Shown: positions 1 to 8,232, numbered from the stretch's first letter. The stretch: 40,117 nucleotides of DNA from Pseudanabaena biceps PCC 7429 (GCF_000332215.1 NZ_ALWB01000016.1:1-40117), one strand, 5' to 3'. Translations and numbers: made by a program. Notes: generated from the letters alone by a model not told the origin.

Positions 1-1329
1 AAAATTGAAACCTTCGTTCTGAAAATGCAGTCCGTAACCACGAATTGGTTTCCGTCCCCTTGCGGGGTAAAAAAATTGAAACCATTACACCAGAATCGGC
101 GCGTGAGATTGTTGAAGGTTTCCGTCCCCTTGCGGGGTAAAAAAATTGAAACTAGTGTACAAGTTGACACTACAAAAATTTCAATTGTTTCCGTCCCCTT
201 GCGGGGTAAAAAAATTGAAACACAAGAAGCCGCATAAAACCTTGTGCGTTTCATGACAGTTTCCGTCCCCTTGCGGGGTAAAAAAATTGAAACGAGTATT
301 TTGGGATTGCGGAAAATTTGGTTCAGGTTTCCGTCCCCTTGCGGGGTAAAAAAATTGAAACCTTCGTTCTGAAAATGCAGTCCGTAACCACGAATTGGTT
401 TCCGTCCCCTTGCGGGGTAAAAAAATTGAAACAAGATGCAAAAGGATCATTTTTGGTGATTAACGAAAGTTTCCGTCCCCTTGCGGGGTAAAAAAATTGA
501 AACTTTTTTTGTTGGACCTGCACACAGCGTACAACCTGTTTCCGTCCCCTTGCGGGGTAAAAAAATTGAAACCAAGCGACAAACCGTCTTTTGCTTCAAA
601 ACTCATGTTTCCGTCCCCTTGCGGGGTAAAAAAATTGAAACTTCTTAGAAAGGCGGTAATTTACCGCAGTAAGGTTTCCGTCCCCTTGCGGGGTAAAAAA
701 ATTGAAACCAATCTGTTAATGCCCAAACTGCTCCTATCACTGTTGTTTCCGTCCCCTTGCGGGGTAAAAAAATTGAAACAATTAGCTCTATCTAAATAGA
801 GTCTTCCGTTGTGTTTCCGTCCCCTTGCGGGGTAAAAAAATTGAAACTAGTGAAACTGGACTGGACCAAGTAGAATGCAAGTTTCCGTCCCCTTGCGGGG
901 TAAAAAAATTGAAACCTTGTAACGAAACTGATCCTGATCAGATTTGGTTGTTTCCGTCCCCTTGCGGGGTAAAAAAATTGAAACACTTTCCAAGTCAATG
1001 CTTCCCTCTGCGATCGCTTGTTTCCGTCCCCTTGCGGGGTAAAAAAATTGAAACAATTCAAAGATTTGGAGTACTTTTCAATAAAGATAGTTTCCGTCCC
1101 CTTGCGGGGTAAAAAAATTGAAACTATTGCTGTTGATAATGCATGTGTTAGTGTTGGGGTTTCCGTCCCCTTGCGGGGTAAAAAAATTGAAACATGGATT
1201 CATAGAGTAATTCGACTTGGTTCATTGTTTCCGTCCCCTTGCGGGGTAAAAAAATTGAAACCGATGAAGAAATGTGCGACTCTCAACGCATGTTGTTTCC
1301 GTCCCCTTGCGGGGTAAAAAAATTGAAAC
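1..1329 (-). CRISPR. CRISPR array 1 (left end outside window)
   Basis: There are nineteen complete 35-nt repeats plus the last 11 nt of another at the left edge, separated by 19 spacers of 32-37 nt (mean 34.4). On the minus strand the repeat reads GTTTCA, then ATTTTTTT, then the hairpin ACCCCGCAAGGGG, then ACGGAAAC. I assign transcription to the minus strand because the hairpin is then followed by exactly eight bases, as expected for a Cas6-type 5' tag, and because that tag is the same in all three arrays. The leader is then the right flank. The repeats in the window are identical to one another. Spacer 12-47 is repeated exactly at 362-397. The array continues past the left edge, so its total size is unknown. 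Confidence 0.98.
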
Positions 1330-1560
1330 CCTCGGCTTCTGGAGGGCTTGCCTAGAGCGCATTTGACAACACGAAAATTCTTGGGGGTAAGAAAATTGTC
1401 AAATTATTGAGAATAGCTTTCAATAAGGCTCTTTCAAAACAGGCTCAAACCCTTACTGGGAGAGCGAGTTCTTGGGGTTGACGAAGTTATGCGGTTTTCA
1501 AGGTACTGGCTGACCCCTAGAACTGGTCAGCGATGACGCTAGTGTAAATTATCTGAAACC
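1330..1560 (-). promoter_or_regulatory. Leader of CRISPR array 1
   Basis: This gene-free stretch abuts the last repeat and has the same layout as the leaders of arrays 2 and 3, although most of its sequence differs. A CCTC-8 nt-GAGG hairpin touches the repeat (1330-1345). The block AAACCCTTA(C)TGG..GAGAGCG lies at 1447-1466, and ATGCGGTTTTCAAGGT at 1489-1504, about 160 nt from the repeat as in the other leaders. Three copies of a TTCTTGGGGGT-like motif lie at about 1378, 1468 and, inverted, 1511-1524. These are the positions where arrays 2 and 3 carry CCTCCATAGG-type motifs. I did not identify a clear promoter. Confidence 0.75.
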
Positions 1561-1614
1561 ATCCGTCAATAGGTTGATATAGCTACAGCTAACTGCATTA
1601 GAACAAATCAAAAC

Positions 1615-1657
1615 CCAAGAGAGAGTTGGGGCGCGAAGCGCCCCAACTCTCTCTTGG
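1615..1657. repeat. Perfect 20-bp hairpin, loop GAA
   Basis: Two perfectly complementary 20-nt arms (1615-1634 and 1638-1657) flank a 3-nt loop, with the core GGGGCGC-GAA-GCGCCCC. It lies 10 bp beyond the stop codon of the small membrane-protein gene and could act as its terminator, but no T-run follows. It is one of a family of hairpins in this window that share a GCGC-NNN-GCGC core but have unrelated arms. Confidence 0.85.
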
Positions 1658-1667
1658 ATTTTATATC

Positions 1668-1898
1668 TTAACGCAAAGCCTCGACCGAAACCGCCACAAA
1701 CAACCAAGCCAATAAAAAAGCTGAAATCGGCAAAATTGACTGCTGGACGATCGCACCGATGAAGCCCGCAATATCCACACCACCCAAGCTCACCGAAAAC
1801 ATATAGGCAAACAGCAAACCCACCGCAAAAAAGAAAGCAAAAGCCATCACCTTGCAAGTGAAGCGGAAAAAATAGCCGTAGCGATTAGCGGGAAACAT
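1668..1898 (-). CDS. Small membrane protein, unrecognised
   Basis: The product is 76 residues with two likely membrane helices, roughly residues 16-38 (VMAFAFFFAVGLLFAYMFSV) and 54-73 (ILPISAFLLAWLFVAVSVEA). A short, Gly/Ile-rich stretch connects them. The N-terminus carries Arg and Lys (MFPANRYGYFFRFTCK), which suggests it faces the cytoplasm. The ATG at 1898 has TTTAGGTT just upstream, an acceptable ribosome-binding site. The gene lies about 50 bp downstream of the csx3-type gene on the same strand and upstream of the array 1 leader, so it may be co-transcribed with csx3. I recognise no family. Membrane proteins occur beside type III accessory genes, but a defence role here is only a guess from position. 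Confidence 0.6.
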   Translation of the reverse strand: MFPANRYGYFFRFTCKVMAFAFFFAVGLLFAYMFSVSLGGVDIAGFIGAIVQQSILPISAFLLAWLFVAVSVEALR

Positions 1899-1950
1899 AA
1901 CCTAAATTTCGATATGGAAATATCTATGGATCGCTAATAGCATAAACAGA

Positions 1951-3285
1951 TCAAGAAATACCCCCTTCCATCGATCGCACCAGCGCCACCAACCGCAGAG
2001 CCAGAGCCTTGACAATAGCGCGATCGGACAGATCAACCCCACGATTAATCCCGCAGATTTCACCCGTTAATAAACGATCCGTCTCCTCAAAGCGATCGCT
2101 ATCTCCCTCTAAAGTGCTGTGAAGCTCAGCAATGACTTCTAAATTGCGAGGTTTGAAAGACTGACAAAAGGCTCGCCATTGATCAATTTCTGCTTGGGTT
2201 TTAGACAAAATAATTGCATGGGTAGCTTCACTCATGATTAACTTGTTTTCAGGCGATATCTGTCCGCCCACATCCACCAAAGTTAGCGGCAAAGAAGCAT
2301 TGCGTACCCATCCTGCCACTAAATGCACAAACTCTGGCTTAAAACCCAGAGACTGAGACTTGAGAGTTTGCTTCAGCTCGGAGGCAAAGGTCGCATCATA
2401 GCGATAGGTTTCAAAGGTAAAGCAGCCATCCCCATCGGGTTGCGCCGTGATCACATAGGGATAAATATTTGATTTGAGATTCCATAGGGCTTGCTTTAAA
2501 CCTTCGCGCAAACAGGACTTACCCGAATTCGCCGCCCCACATAGCACCACCCGCACCCTCGCAGGATTAGTCAACTCATCAAAGAAAATCGTATCGCCCA
2601 GACGATATTGCGAATCATGGCTACTGGTCACCACATAGCGCGACATCTTCGGGTCAAACATGGCGATCGCTTTATAAAGATGCGATACCCGATGCGAAAC
2701 CACAAAACTCACAGGCAGGGAAATTGGTCCATTGACTTTCAGCAACTCACCGCCGCGCAATTCACCCGCAGCCACAAGGCGATCGAGTTCAGCGCTAGCA
2801 TCCTTAACCAAGTGATCGTTACTAACTTCCTGCAACCGATTAAAATCCACTAGCAAAACATTGCCTTCCAGCTTGACAAAGAAACTAGGGCTATTCTCTA
2901 CACCTTCTGAACCTTCTAAATCTTCTAAGCTCACTTTAGCTAAAGATTGGGTATTTTGTTCAGCCTCAGCATCAAGACGTAGCACATCACCAAGTTGATA
3001 GGTAGGGCTATGGGTAATCGCCACCACAAAGGTATCTTTGCCCAGCTTTGGATCGGACACAGCGATCGCGCCAAAGATATGCCCGACCTTAGCGGCGATC
3101 GCAAAGCCTACGGGCATGGAAGCGCGTCCATTAATACAGAGAATCTCCCCACCCGTCATTTCTCCATTGGCAATCAGGCGATCGATCTGATCCATTGCAT
3201 CACGTACAATGCGATCATTATCCGCAGGTTGACCAAAACCAACCTGAAGGATGTTGCCATTTAATTCGGTTAAGTAAGTACTCAT
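1951..3285 (-). CDS. csx3: Tandem Csx3-Csx3-P-loop NTPase fusion
   Basis: This 444-residue protein begins with two Csx3-like modules (about residues 1-108 and 134-236). Each has the pattern GGE-hydrophobic-NG, then LPV/MPV-F, then a His followed nine residues later by Asp-Pro-Lys (H69/D78 and H202/D211), and ends with Y-x-LGD. In characterised Csx3/Crn3 enzymes a His and Asp at this spacing belong to the ring-nuclease active site that degrades cyclic tetra-adenylate. A P-loop domain follows, with Walker A GAANSGKS at 250-257 and a switch-like segment LVDVGGQ at 336-342, resembling a small GTPase. Csx3 fused to an NTPase is known in cyanobacteria; the tandem Csx3 is the less usual feature. The likely job is to turn off type III second-messenger signalling. 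Both copies keep the His/Asp pair, so neither looks dead. It is transcribed divergently from the gene at 3417. Confidence 0.85.
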   Translation of the reverse strand: MSTYLTELNGNILQVGFGQPADNDRIVRDAMDQIDRLIANGEMTGGEILCINGRASMPVGFAIAAKVGHIFGAIAVSDPKLGKDTFVVAITHSPTYQLGDVLRLDAEAEQNTQSLAKVSLEDLEGSEGVENSPSFFVKLEGNVLLVDFNRLQEVSNDHLVKDASAELDRLVAAGELRGGELLKVNGPISLPVSFVVSHRVSHLYKAIAMFDPKMSRYVVTSSHDSQYRLGDTIFFDELTNPARVRVVLCGAANSGKSCLREGLKQALWNLKSNIYPYVITAQPDGDGCFTFETYRYDATFASELKQTLKSQSLGFKPEFVHLVAGWVRNASLPLTLVDVGGQISPENKLIMSEATHAIILSKTQAEIDQWRAFCQSFKPRNLEVIAELHSTLEGDSDRFEETDRLLTGEICGINRGVDLSDRAIVKALALRLVALVRSMEGGIS

Positions 3286-3314
3286 AGTTACAGCCTATTG
3301 ATATTTTGAGGAGT

Positions 3315-3367
3315 CCAGAGAAGTTTTTGAAAGCGTCGCTTCGCGACGCTTTCAAAAACTTCTCTGG
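3315..3367. repeat. Perfect 25-bp hairpin between divergent genes
   Basis: Two 25-nt perfectly complementary arms (3315-3339 and 3343-3367) flank the loop TTC, with the core GCGTCGC-TTC-GCGACGC. It sits between the starts of two divergently transcribed genes, where a terminator would serve neither. It is therefore better read as a dispersed palindromic element or a binding site. Confidence 0.85.
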
Positions 3368-3416
3368 GCTTTAAATCAGCGCAAAGCACCGTCAATTATA
3401 AACACAGATCGAGATT

Positions 3417-4874
3417 ATGAATGAAACTCTGTTTGATTACGCGCCCACAGTCAAGCTTTTACAAGAATTATTAGGTAACGGGTCTTATTTACATAATAGC
3501 TTTCAGAAGGCAGTGCGCCTTTGGGTAATCCTGCGATCGCTGTATGGGGATGTAGCTTCAGAACAGACGGTTAGCCTCGATCACAGCTTTTCCGTGAGAG
3601 CATGGAGCCAACAGTTTTTTACCAATACCCAAGACTATCATTGCGATCGCGACAAGGCGACACCCATTCATGATGATCCTCATTGTCCCTGTGCGAAAAC
3701 GGTTGCTGATTGGTTATTCGATCCTTACTATGGCATCGATCCGCAACAATGGAAGTCTGAATTTGCGAAGGAATGTGCGATCGCTGATCCTCTAAAAGTC
3801 GAACAAATATTACTCTATGGTTCTTCTTCTAAACAAAATCCTTTAACCGAAGGTCGTCTATTTGTGGTCACAGGCAAAAGCCTCGTGAATGATTTTGAGT
3901 CATTGCTCGAAAGTGGCTGGCTAGAGGAAGCCCCAAATCCAACGGGTAAAAAAGGCAAGGAATATCAAAAAGTAACTACTTTCCCTGAATTGCTAAGTGT
4001 AGAAGAACCAGAGGCAATCGCTCCTAGCAATTTTATTCCCATTGAGGAGATCGTCTCTTTAGCAGAAATCTTAGGACAGGAAATCAATGGCGTACAGCGC
4101 TTTTTCCTTGATGTGGAATATATCGTGCCGAGGCAACTTAGCGATCGCCTTGAAGAGTTGCAACAACAACTCAAAACCTGTTGGGAATCAGCCGATATTC
4201 CTCCGATTCAAATTAACTATACTAGCGCTCGTTTGTTTGATGCTCAACTAGATTTAATCGTTTATCCTGTCTGCATTCGTTATCACCAACGCGCTCCCTA
4301 TCTCTATGCCTATGGTCAAGCCCCCCATGAAGATCTCTCGCCTTCAGATATTACGCCCCTAGACTGGTATGACTATCGCTTAGATCGGATTGAGTCAATT
4401 ACAACGCTTTCATGGAGCGATCGCCAGATCCCGATCGCCCTCAAGCAAAAACGCGATCGGGGAACCTTGCCAAATATTGATGATGTGAATGCGGAGATGG
4501 GGAGAGCGCTGGGTTTTGACTTTTTCCGTCCCAAGCAAACGATGCTGCTCAGGTTTAATCAGTATTTCCATGGCAATTATATCGAACGGACTGAGCGCAC
4601 GGCTCTCTTTAAAACGATCTCCTATGACGATGCTGAGCGTTTACTCAAGAATACGAGTGCGAATACTCCCGAACAGACTGAAAAGCTTTTAGAAATTCTG
4701 CGATCGCGTCCCCATAAAGATGTCTATTGTCGGGTGGAATATCATGTTGGCGATCGGGCGGTAATTATGCGTTTACGGGCTTGGGGACAGCAGGTAGAAG
4801 TACTATCACCTTGGGATTTACGCCAACAGATGCGAGAAGATATCAGCGAACTTTGGAAGATGTACGAACAGTAG
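3417..4874 (+). CDS. CRISPR-associated WYL-type regulator (TIGR03985-like)
   Basis: This is a 485-residue protein. The N-terminal part (about 1-200) has a Cys/His cluster HCPC near residue 90 and ends in a segment that could be a winged helix (LESGWLEEAPNPTGKKGKEY). The middle part resembles a WYL ligand-binding domain (IRYHQRAPYLYAYGQ, then YDYRLDRIESI at about 325). The C-terminal segment with RAWGQQVEVLSPWDLR resembles a WCX extension. This arrangement fits the cyanobacterial CRISPR-associated family TIGR03985, from memory. WYL proteins are usually transcription regulators that sense nucleotides or nucleic acid. Its divergent placement opposite the csx3 fusion fits a local regulator, possibly of the type III accessory genes. 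That function is inferred; no operator was identified. Confidence 0.75.
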   Translation: MNETLFDYAPTVKLLQELLGNGSYLHNSFQKAVRLWVILRSLYGDVASEQTVSLDHSFSVRAWSQQFFTNTQDYHCDRDKATPIHDDPHCPCAKTVADWLFDPYYGIDPQQWKSEFAKECAIADPLKVEQILLYGSSSKQNPLTEGRLFVVTGKSLVNDFESLLESGWLEEAPNPTGKKGKEYQKVTTFPELLSVEEPEAIAPSNFIPIEEIVSLAEILGQEINGVQRFFLDVEYIVPRQLSDRLEELQQQLKTCWESADIPPIQINYTSARLFDAQLDLIVYPVCIRYHQRAPYLYAYGQAPHEDLSPSDITPLDWYDYRLDRIESITTLSWSDRQIPIALKQKRDRGTLPNIDDVNAEMGRALGFDFFRPKQTMLLRFNQYFHGNYIERTERTALFKTISYDDAERLLKNTSANTPEQTEKLLEILRSRPHKDVYCRVEYHVGDRAVIMRLRAWGQQVEVLSPWDLRQQMREDISELWKMYEQ

Positions 4875-4894
4875 TTCGGCATAATTAAAAACCA

Positions 4895-4931
4895 AAGAGC
4901 ATACCGCCCGCGTAGCGGGCGGTATGCTCTT
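4895..4931. terminator. 17-bp hairpin after the WYL gene
   Basis: The arms 4895-4911 and 4915-4931 pair perfectly around the loop GTA (core CCGCCCGC-GTA-GCGGGCGG), and short AAAACC/GGTTTT flanks extend the pairing. It lies 20 bp past the stop of the gene at 3417 and is followed by a T-rich stretch, so it could terminate transcription. It also belongs to the GCGC-core hairpin family. Confidence 0.6.
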
Positions 4932-4950
4932 CTAGGTTTTAAGTTTACTT

Positions 4951-5046
4951 ACTCCCTTCCCACCAAAGAAATAGACATCAAAAACCAATAATTAGACGTT
5001 GCGGCGCTTCGCGCCGCAACGTCTAATTATTCACTGGGAAGGGAGT
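4951..5046. repeat. Nested inverted repeats
   Basis: An outer 12-bp inverted repeat (ACTCCCTTCCCA at 4951-4962 and its complement at 5035-5046) encloses an inner hairpin with perfect 21-nt arms (4987-5007 and 5011-5031) and loop TTC. The inner core GGCGC-TTC-GCGCC matches the other hairpins. The outer arms look like a separate structure into which the hairpin was placed. Confidence 0.8.
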
Positions 5047-5097
5047 ATGCCTAGCTGCTTAGTTTCTCACAGAGGAAATAAAGAAAATAGAAAAAAT

Positions 5098-5132
5098 AGA
5101 GAAAAGGCGATGCAATGCATCGCCTTTTCTCT
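5098..5132. repeat. 16-bp hairpin, loop AAT
   Basis: The arms 5098-5113 and 5117-5132 pair perfectly around AAT (core GGCGATGC-AAT-GCATCGCC). It is the third hairpin in the 350-bp gene-free stretch between 4875 and 5224. Apart from the hairpins, that stretch holds only A-rich, non-coding sequence. Confidence 0.8.
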
Positions 5133-5224
5133 TTGGAAATAAATGGAAAGCCCCCTTCCCACCTCTATTGCAGAATCGCATTGTTCAAAAGATTAAACAA
5201 CTTCAAACACAAGTGAACAAAGCA

Positions 5225-5995
5225 ATGACGGTACTTACAAAGATCAAGCCTTCCTTCAAAAAAACCGCAGTTTCCGCGCTCCTTTCCTTAGCTGCCGCCG
5301 TTCCTACTAGCGTCACTCTTTCACAAATATTTGCTAGCCCTAGCGAAGCTGCTGACTATTGCCAATGTGTTGGTTATGTCAAGAATCGCTTTGGAATCAC
5401 TACTGCGGTTGGCAATGCCAAGGACATGATCTATAGCTTACCCAATCTGGGATTCACCCGTATCAGCAATCCTCAAGTTGGTGCAATTGTGATCATGCAA
5501 CCCAGCTTTCGTGGTGCTGACCCTACCTATGGACATGTGGGAATTGTCGAGAGAACTTCTGTCCGTAATGGCAATACTTATCTGACTGTACGGGGTGCAA
5601 ATCAAGGTGGCAACTTGTTCACAGAGTCTAACTGCTATAACGTAGCTCTTGTCGATTTTGGAACTCCTGTGAACGGACGTTCTGATGTCTCTTATTGGGT
5701 AAAAGGGAATACTCCCCAACCTCCAACCAATCCGATCCGCTACGTCAGCTTCTCTGGAACCAGTGCTTCTAGCGGCATCAATGTCCGCTCTGGACCTGGT
5801 TCAAACTTCGGGGTTGTCCGACGCATTGGCGGTAATCAAAGAGTGTACTTTGATGCTTGGCAGTACGGCACTACTGAGAGAGATTTGTGGTTGGGTACAC
5901 CAGATGCTCGTTGGTATCGCATCTCAGGTACTAATCAATGGATTTCCAGTGCTGTTGTCTATGGAAATGCTCCTGGCTCTCGCCCAATGCCTTAG
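5225..5995 (+). CDS. Secreted CHAP-SH3b cell-wall protein
   Basis: The N-terminus is a signal peptide: basic MTVLTKIKPSFKKTA, a hydrophobic stretch, and an Ala-rich cleavage region ending near ASPSEA. A CHAP-type amidase/peptidase domain follows, with the presumed catalytic Cys in YCQCVGYVKNRFG and His in YGHVGIVE. A bacterial SH3 domain (INVRSGPGSNFGVVRRI) lies in the C-terminal third and probably binds peptidoglycan. The likely role is peptidoglycan hydrolysis or remodelling in the periplasm. The open frame extends upstream to a TTG at 5168, and a GTG at 5213 is also possible. I chose the ATG at 5225 because it gives the best signal peptide. It could be mistaken for a phage endolysin, but the signal peptide and absence of phage neighbours argue against that. 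Confidence 0.85.
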   Translation: MTVLTKIKPSFKKTAVSALLSLAAAVPTSVTLSQIFASPSEAADYCQCVGYVKNRFGITTAVGNAKDMIYSLPNLGFTRISNPQVGAIVIMQPSFRGADPTYGHVGIVERTSVRNGNTYLTVRGANQGGNLFTESNCYNVALVDFGTPVNGRSDVSYWVKGNTPQPPTNPIRYVSFSGTSASSGINVRSGPGSNFGVVRRIGGNQRVYFDAWQYGTTERDLWLGTPDARWYRISGTNQWISSAVVYGNAPGSRPMP

Positions 5996-6005
5996 CTTCT
6001 AGCAG

Positions 6006-6038
6006 ATATAAGTGCGGCGCTAAGCGCCGCACTTATAT
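6006..6038. terminator. 15-bp hairpin after the CHAP gene
   Basis: The arms 6006-6020 and 6024-6038 pair perfectly around TAA (core GCGGCGC-TAA-GCGCCGC). It begins 11 bp after the CHAP stop codon, and a TTTAAAGTTTTTT tract follows, as expected for a factor-independent terminator. It shares the GCGC-NNN-GCGC core of the hairpin family. Confidence 0.7.
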
Positions 6039-6066
6039 TTAAAGTTTTTTTAATTTGTAGGTTTTT

Positions 6067-6420
6067 ATGGTTACACAACTTCCCAACAAAGTAGCGATCG
6101 CCTCGTTTATCTCGCTTCTATTCGCAAGTCCTAGCTTTGCTGAACCAATATTAACGCGGTTTCCCAATATTGATCCTGCTTCTCTCAATAGCAATCCGCC
6201 AATCTGCTTCGCGCAAATCTCTAGTAATCAAGCGATCGACCTCTCCTCCATTTGTGGATTTCGCAGTCCCGAAATTTGCAATATTGGATTAGGAGAAGCA
6301 TCTGAAAAATCGCAGTTACTCTCAGACTTTTGCAGAAAGAATCAACGATGTGAGCAAACGGGGACTTGCAACCAACAACCCGCAGGTTTACCTGATGCTA
6401 ACCCCGAATTTCAAGGTTAA
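6067..6420 (+). CDS. Small exported Cys-containing protein
   Basis: The product is 117 residues with a clear signal peptide (MVTQLPNKVAIASFISLLFASPSFA, cleavage after SFA). The mature part has seven cysteines (ICF, ICGF, ICNI, FCR, RCEQ, TCNQ among them), consistent with disulfide bonds in the periplasm. No family recognised. The ATG at 6067 has a TAGG a few bases upstream. The gene ends 14 bp before the PilB/GspE-like gene and is probably co-transcribed with it. A perfect 13-bp tandem duplication (ATTTCAAGGTTAA at 6408-6420 and 6421-6433) spans the junction. The first copy supplies this gene's stop, and the second supplies the AAGG upstream of the next start. Confidence 0.7.
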   Translation: MVTQLPNKVAIASFISLLFASPSFAEPILTRFPNIDPASLNSNPPICFAQISSNQAIDLSSICGFRSPEICNIGLGEASEKSQLLSDFCRKNQRCEQTGTCNQQPAGLPDANPEFQG

Positions 6421-6434
6421 ATTTCAAGGTTAAT

Positions 6435-8156
6435 ATGAATTCTCAAATTATTAATTCAACTAATTCAGCAATTCCCTTTGCCACACCGACAAGTCCTTGG
6501 CAATTGTTGAAATCTGGCAAAATCTCCTGTGAGGATGCGCTTGCCCAACTGGTATTTTCTGATGGTACGGTAGCGGTTAATCTGCTCGATCCTGAAGTCA
6601 GCGATCGCTTTTTTCAAAAGATTGGTAATCAAGTGGGACTACCTGCGATTATTCCTTTACTGCTATGGCAAGGACGATTTTTTCTGGGTTCTCCAGAGGA
6701 ATTATCTGTTCAAGATATTAAGAGTCTCAGTTCGCGATTAGGAATGAATGTGGAAATAATTGCGATTAGCAAAAAGAGTTATCGTGATTGGTTTCGCAAA
6801 CAAAATATCCGTATTGGTAGTGTTTCTGATATCTCTATTGGTGAGGGGAATTTACCCTTTGGTGACGATCTCGAACCGATGGCGATCGCGGAAACCGCAG
6901 AGTTAAAGTTAGCCAAGGCTACTGACCAAATCGGGCGAATCAAAGCGATTCTCGCCAGCGCTTTGCAATGTCGGGCTAGTGACATTCACTTAGAGCCTAC
7001 CGATAAAGGGTTGCGGATTCGGTTCCGTATCGATGGCATCCTCCGCGATATCAAAACTTTACCGCTAGAAGTGAGTCGCAAAGTAATCGTTGCGCTGAAG
7101 GTCATGGCAGAGATGGATATTGCTGATAGTCGTCGCCCTCAGGATGGTCGCATTGGTGAACAGTACACTGCTGAAGATAACATTGCGAAGGATTTAGATC
7201 TGCGGGTGAGTACTTTGCCCTGTGTCAATGGTGAGAAAATTGTCATTCGGCTACTGCCTCAAGAAAATCCCTTTACCAATATTGCGGATTTAGGCTTTAC
7301 GGAAAAGGCTCGCCATACCTATCAAAACTGGCTCAGTCAACCACAAGGGATGATTATTTTTACTGGCCCCACGGGTTCGGGTAAAACTAGTACTCTCTAT
7401 ACGAGCTTACAGGCGATCGCTACGGAAAATGTCAATGTCACAACCGTGGAAGATCCTGTGGAGTATGTCCTCTCCAACATTACGCAAACTCAAGTTAATG
7501 AGTTAGCGGGCATGACCTTTGCCTCTGGCTTACGGGCGATTCTTCGTCAAGACCCTGACATCATTATGGTCGGTGAAATCCGCGATGCAGAAACGGCGGA
7601 AACGGCGATTCGAGCTGCTCTAACTGGTCACTTAGTGCTGACAACAATGCACACGAATGATGCTCCTAGCGCTATTCCTCGGATTAAGGATATGGGACTC
7701 GATCCTAGTTTGGTAAGTGATGCTTTGCTTGGTGTGGTGGCTCAGCGCCTTGTCCGTCGTGTTTGTCCCCATTGCTCTAGTGCCTATGTGCCATCTGACC
7801 ATGAGCTTGAAGCGATCGGTTTGGTGCGTGGTGAGGTGAATCATCAAAACTTTCGGAAGGGTAAGGGCTGTCCCAAATGTTTTGATACTGGCTATTTAGG
7901 TCGGGAAGCAATTATCGAATTGCTGGAAGTTGATGATGCGATTCGGCAAATCATTTATGAGGGGTCGATGACGCAATTGACGCGCTATCTCCATAGCAAT
8001 GATTTCCAGTCTTTCCGCCAAGCAGCGATCGCGAAAGTATTATCTGGCATTACCACGATCGCTGAGGTTTTACGGGTGCTTCCTCGTTCTGCTCTTGCTA
8101 AGCGGAATGTACTTAAAGAACTTCCTAGTAATGTTACTTTGCTTAATGCGGGGTGA
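6435..8156 (+). CDS. PilB/GspE-type secretion ATPase
   Basis: This 573-residue protein belongs to the type II secretion/type IV pilus assembly ATPase family, a cytoplasmic hexamer that powers pilus extension or secretion. Visible motifs are an N-terminal N1/T2SSE-like region, CRASDIHLEPTDKGLRIRFRIDG (start of the ATPase core), Walker A FTGPTGSGKT near 311, the Asp box TTVEDPVEY, Walker B LRQDPDIIMVGEIRD, the His box LTGHLVLTTMHTND, and a zinc-binding tetracysteine (CPHC near 443, CPKC near 478). All catalytic boxes look intact. The length suits the family, although cyanobacterial PilB is often about 100 residues longer. No other pilus gene is nearby, so it may be a paralogue of the main PilB. 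The link to the defence genes appears to be only position. Confidence 0.9.
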   Translation: MNSQIINSTNSAIPFATPTSPWQLLKSGKISCEDALAQLVFSDGTVAVNLLDPEVSDRFFQKIGNQVGLPAIIPLLLWQGRFFLGSPEELSVQDIKSLSSRLGMNVEIIAISKKSYRDWFRKQNIRIGSVSDISIGEGNLPFGDDLEPMAIAETAELKLAKATDQIGRIKAILASALQCRASDIHLEPTDKGLRIRFRIDGILRDIKTLPLEVSRKVIVALKVMAEMDIADSRRPQDGRIGEQYTAEDNIAKDLDLRVSTLPCVNGEKIVIRLLPQENPFTNIADLGFTEKARHTYQNWLSQPQGMIIFTGPTGSGKTSTLYTSLQAIATENVNVTTVEDPVEYVLSNITQTQVNELAGMTFASGLRAILRQDPDIIMVGEIRDAETAETAIRAALTGHLVLTTMHTNDAPSAIPRIKDMGLDPSLVSDALLGVVAQRLVRRVCPHCSSAYVPSDHELEAIGLVRGEVNHQNFRKGKGCPKCFDTGYLGREAIIELLEVDDAIRQIIYEGSMTQLTRYLHSNDFQSFRQAAIAKVLSGITTIAEVLRVLPRSALAKRNVLKELPSNVTLLNAG

Positions 8157-8191
8157 GGGGGAAAGAGGGAAGAGCGAAGAATATAAAAACT

Positions 8192-8232
8192 AATAAACGA
8201 GTGGCGGCGCGATGCGCCGCTACTCGTTTATT
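8192..8232. terminator. 19-bp hairpin after the pilB-like gene
   Basis: The arms 8192-8210 and 8214-8232 pair with a single G-T mismatch around GAT (core GGCGGCGC-GAT-GCGCCGC). It starts 36 bp after the ATPase stop. A short GA-rich microrepeat lies between stop and hairpin (about 8157-8182). Confidence 0.6.

Noticed and set aside
25-1317. Open frames with repeated FPSPCGVKKLK, VSVPLRGKKIET or FYPARGRK segments in array 1
   Set aside because: They are translations of CRISPR repeats in different frames; the same applies to arrays 2 and 3. No gene.
1-1329. Plus-strand transcription of array 1 with ATTGAAAC as tag
   Set aside because: ATTGAAAC is a common tag, but on that strand the hairpin is 15 nt from the end and the tag differs between arrays. 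The minus strand gives hairpin plus exactly 8 nt, constant in all arrays, and agrees with leader conservation and gene direction.
2608-3264. Plus-strand frames opposite the csx3 gene, and similar antisense frames in pglX and brxC
   Set aside because: They are shadows of long minus-strand genes and have no recognisable motifs or start signals.
5225-5995. Phage endolysin or prophage remnant
   Set aside because: The signal peptide and SH3b domain fit a cellular wall enzyme, and there are no phage structural genes around.
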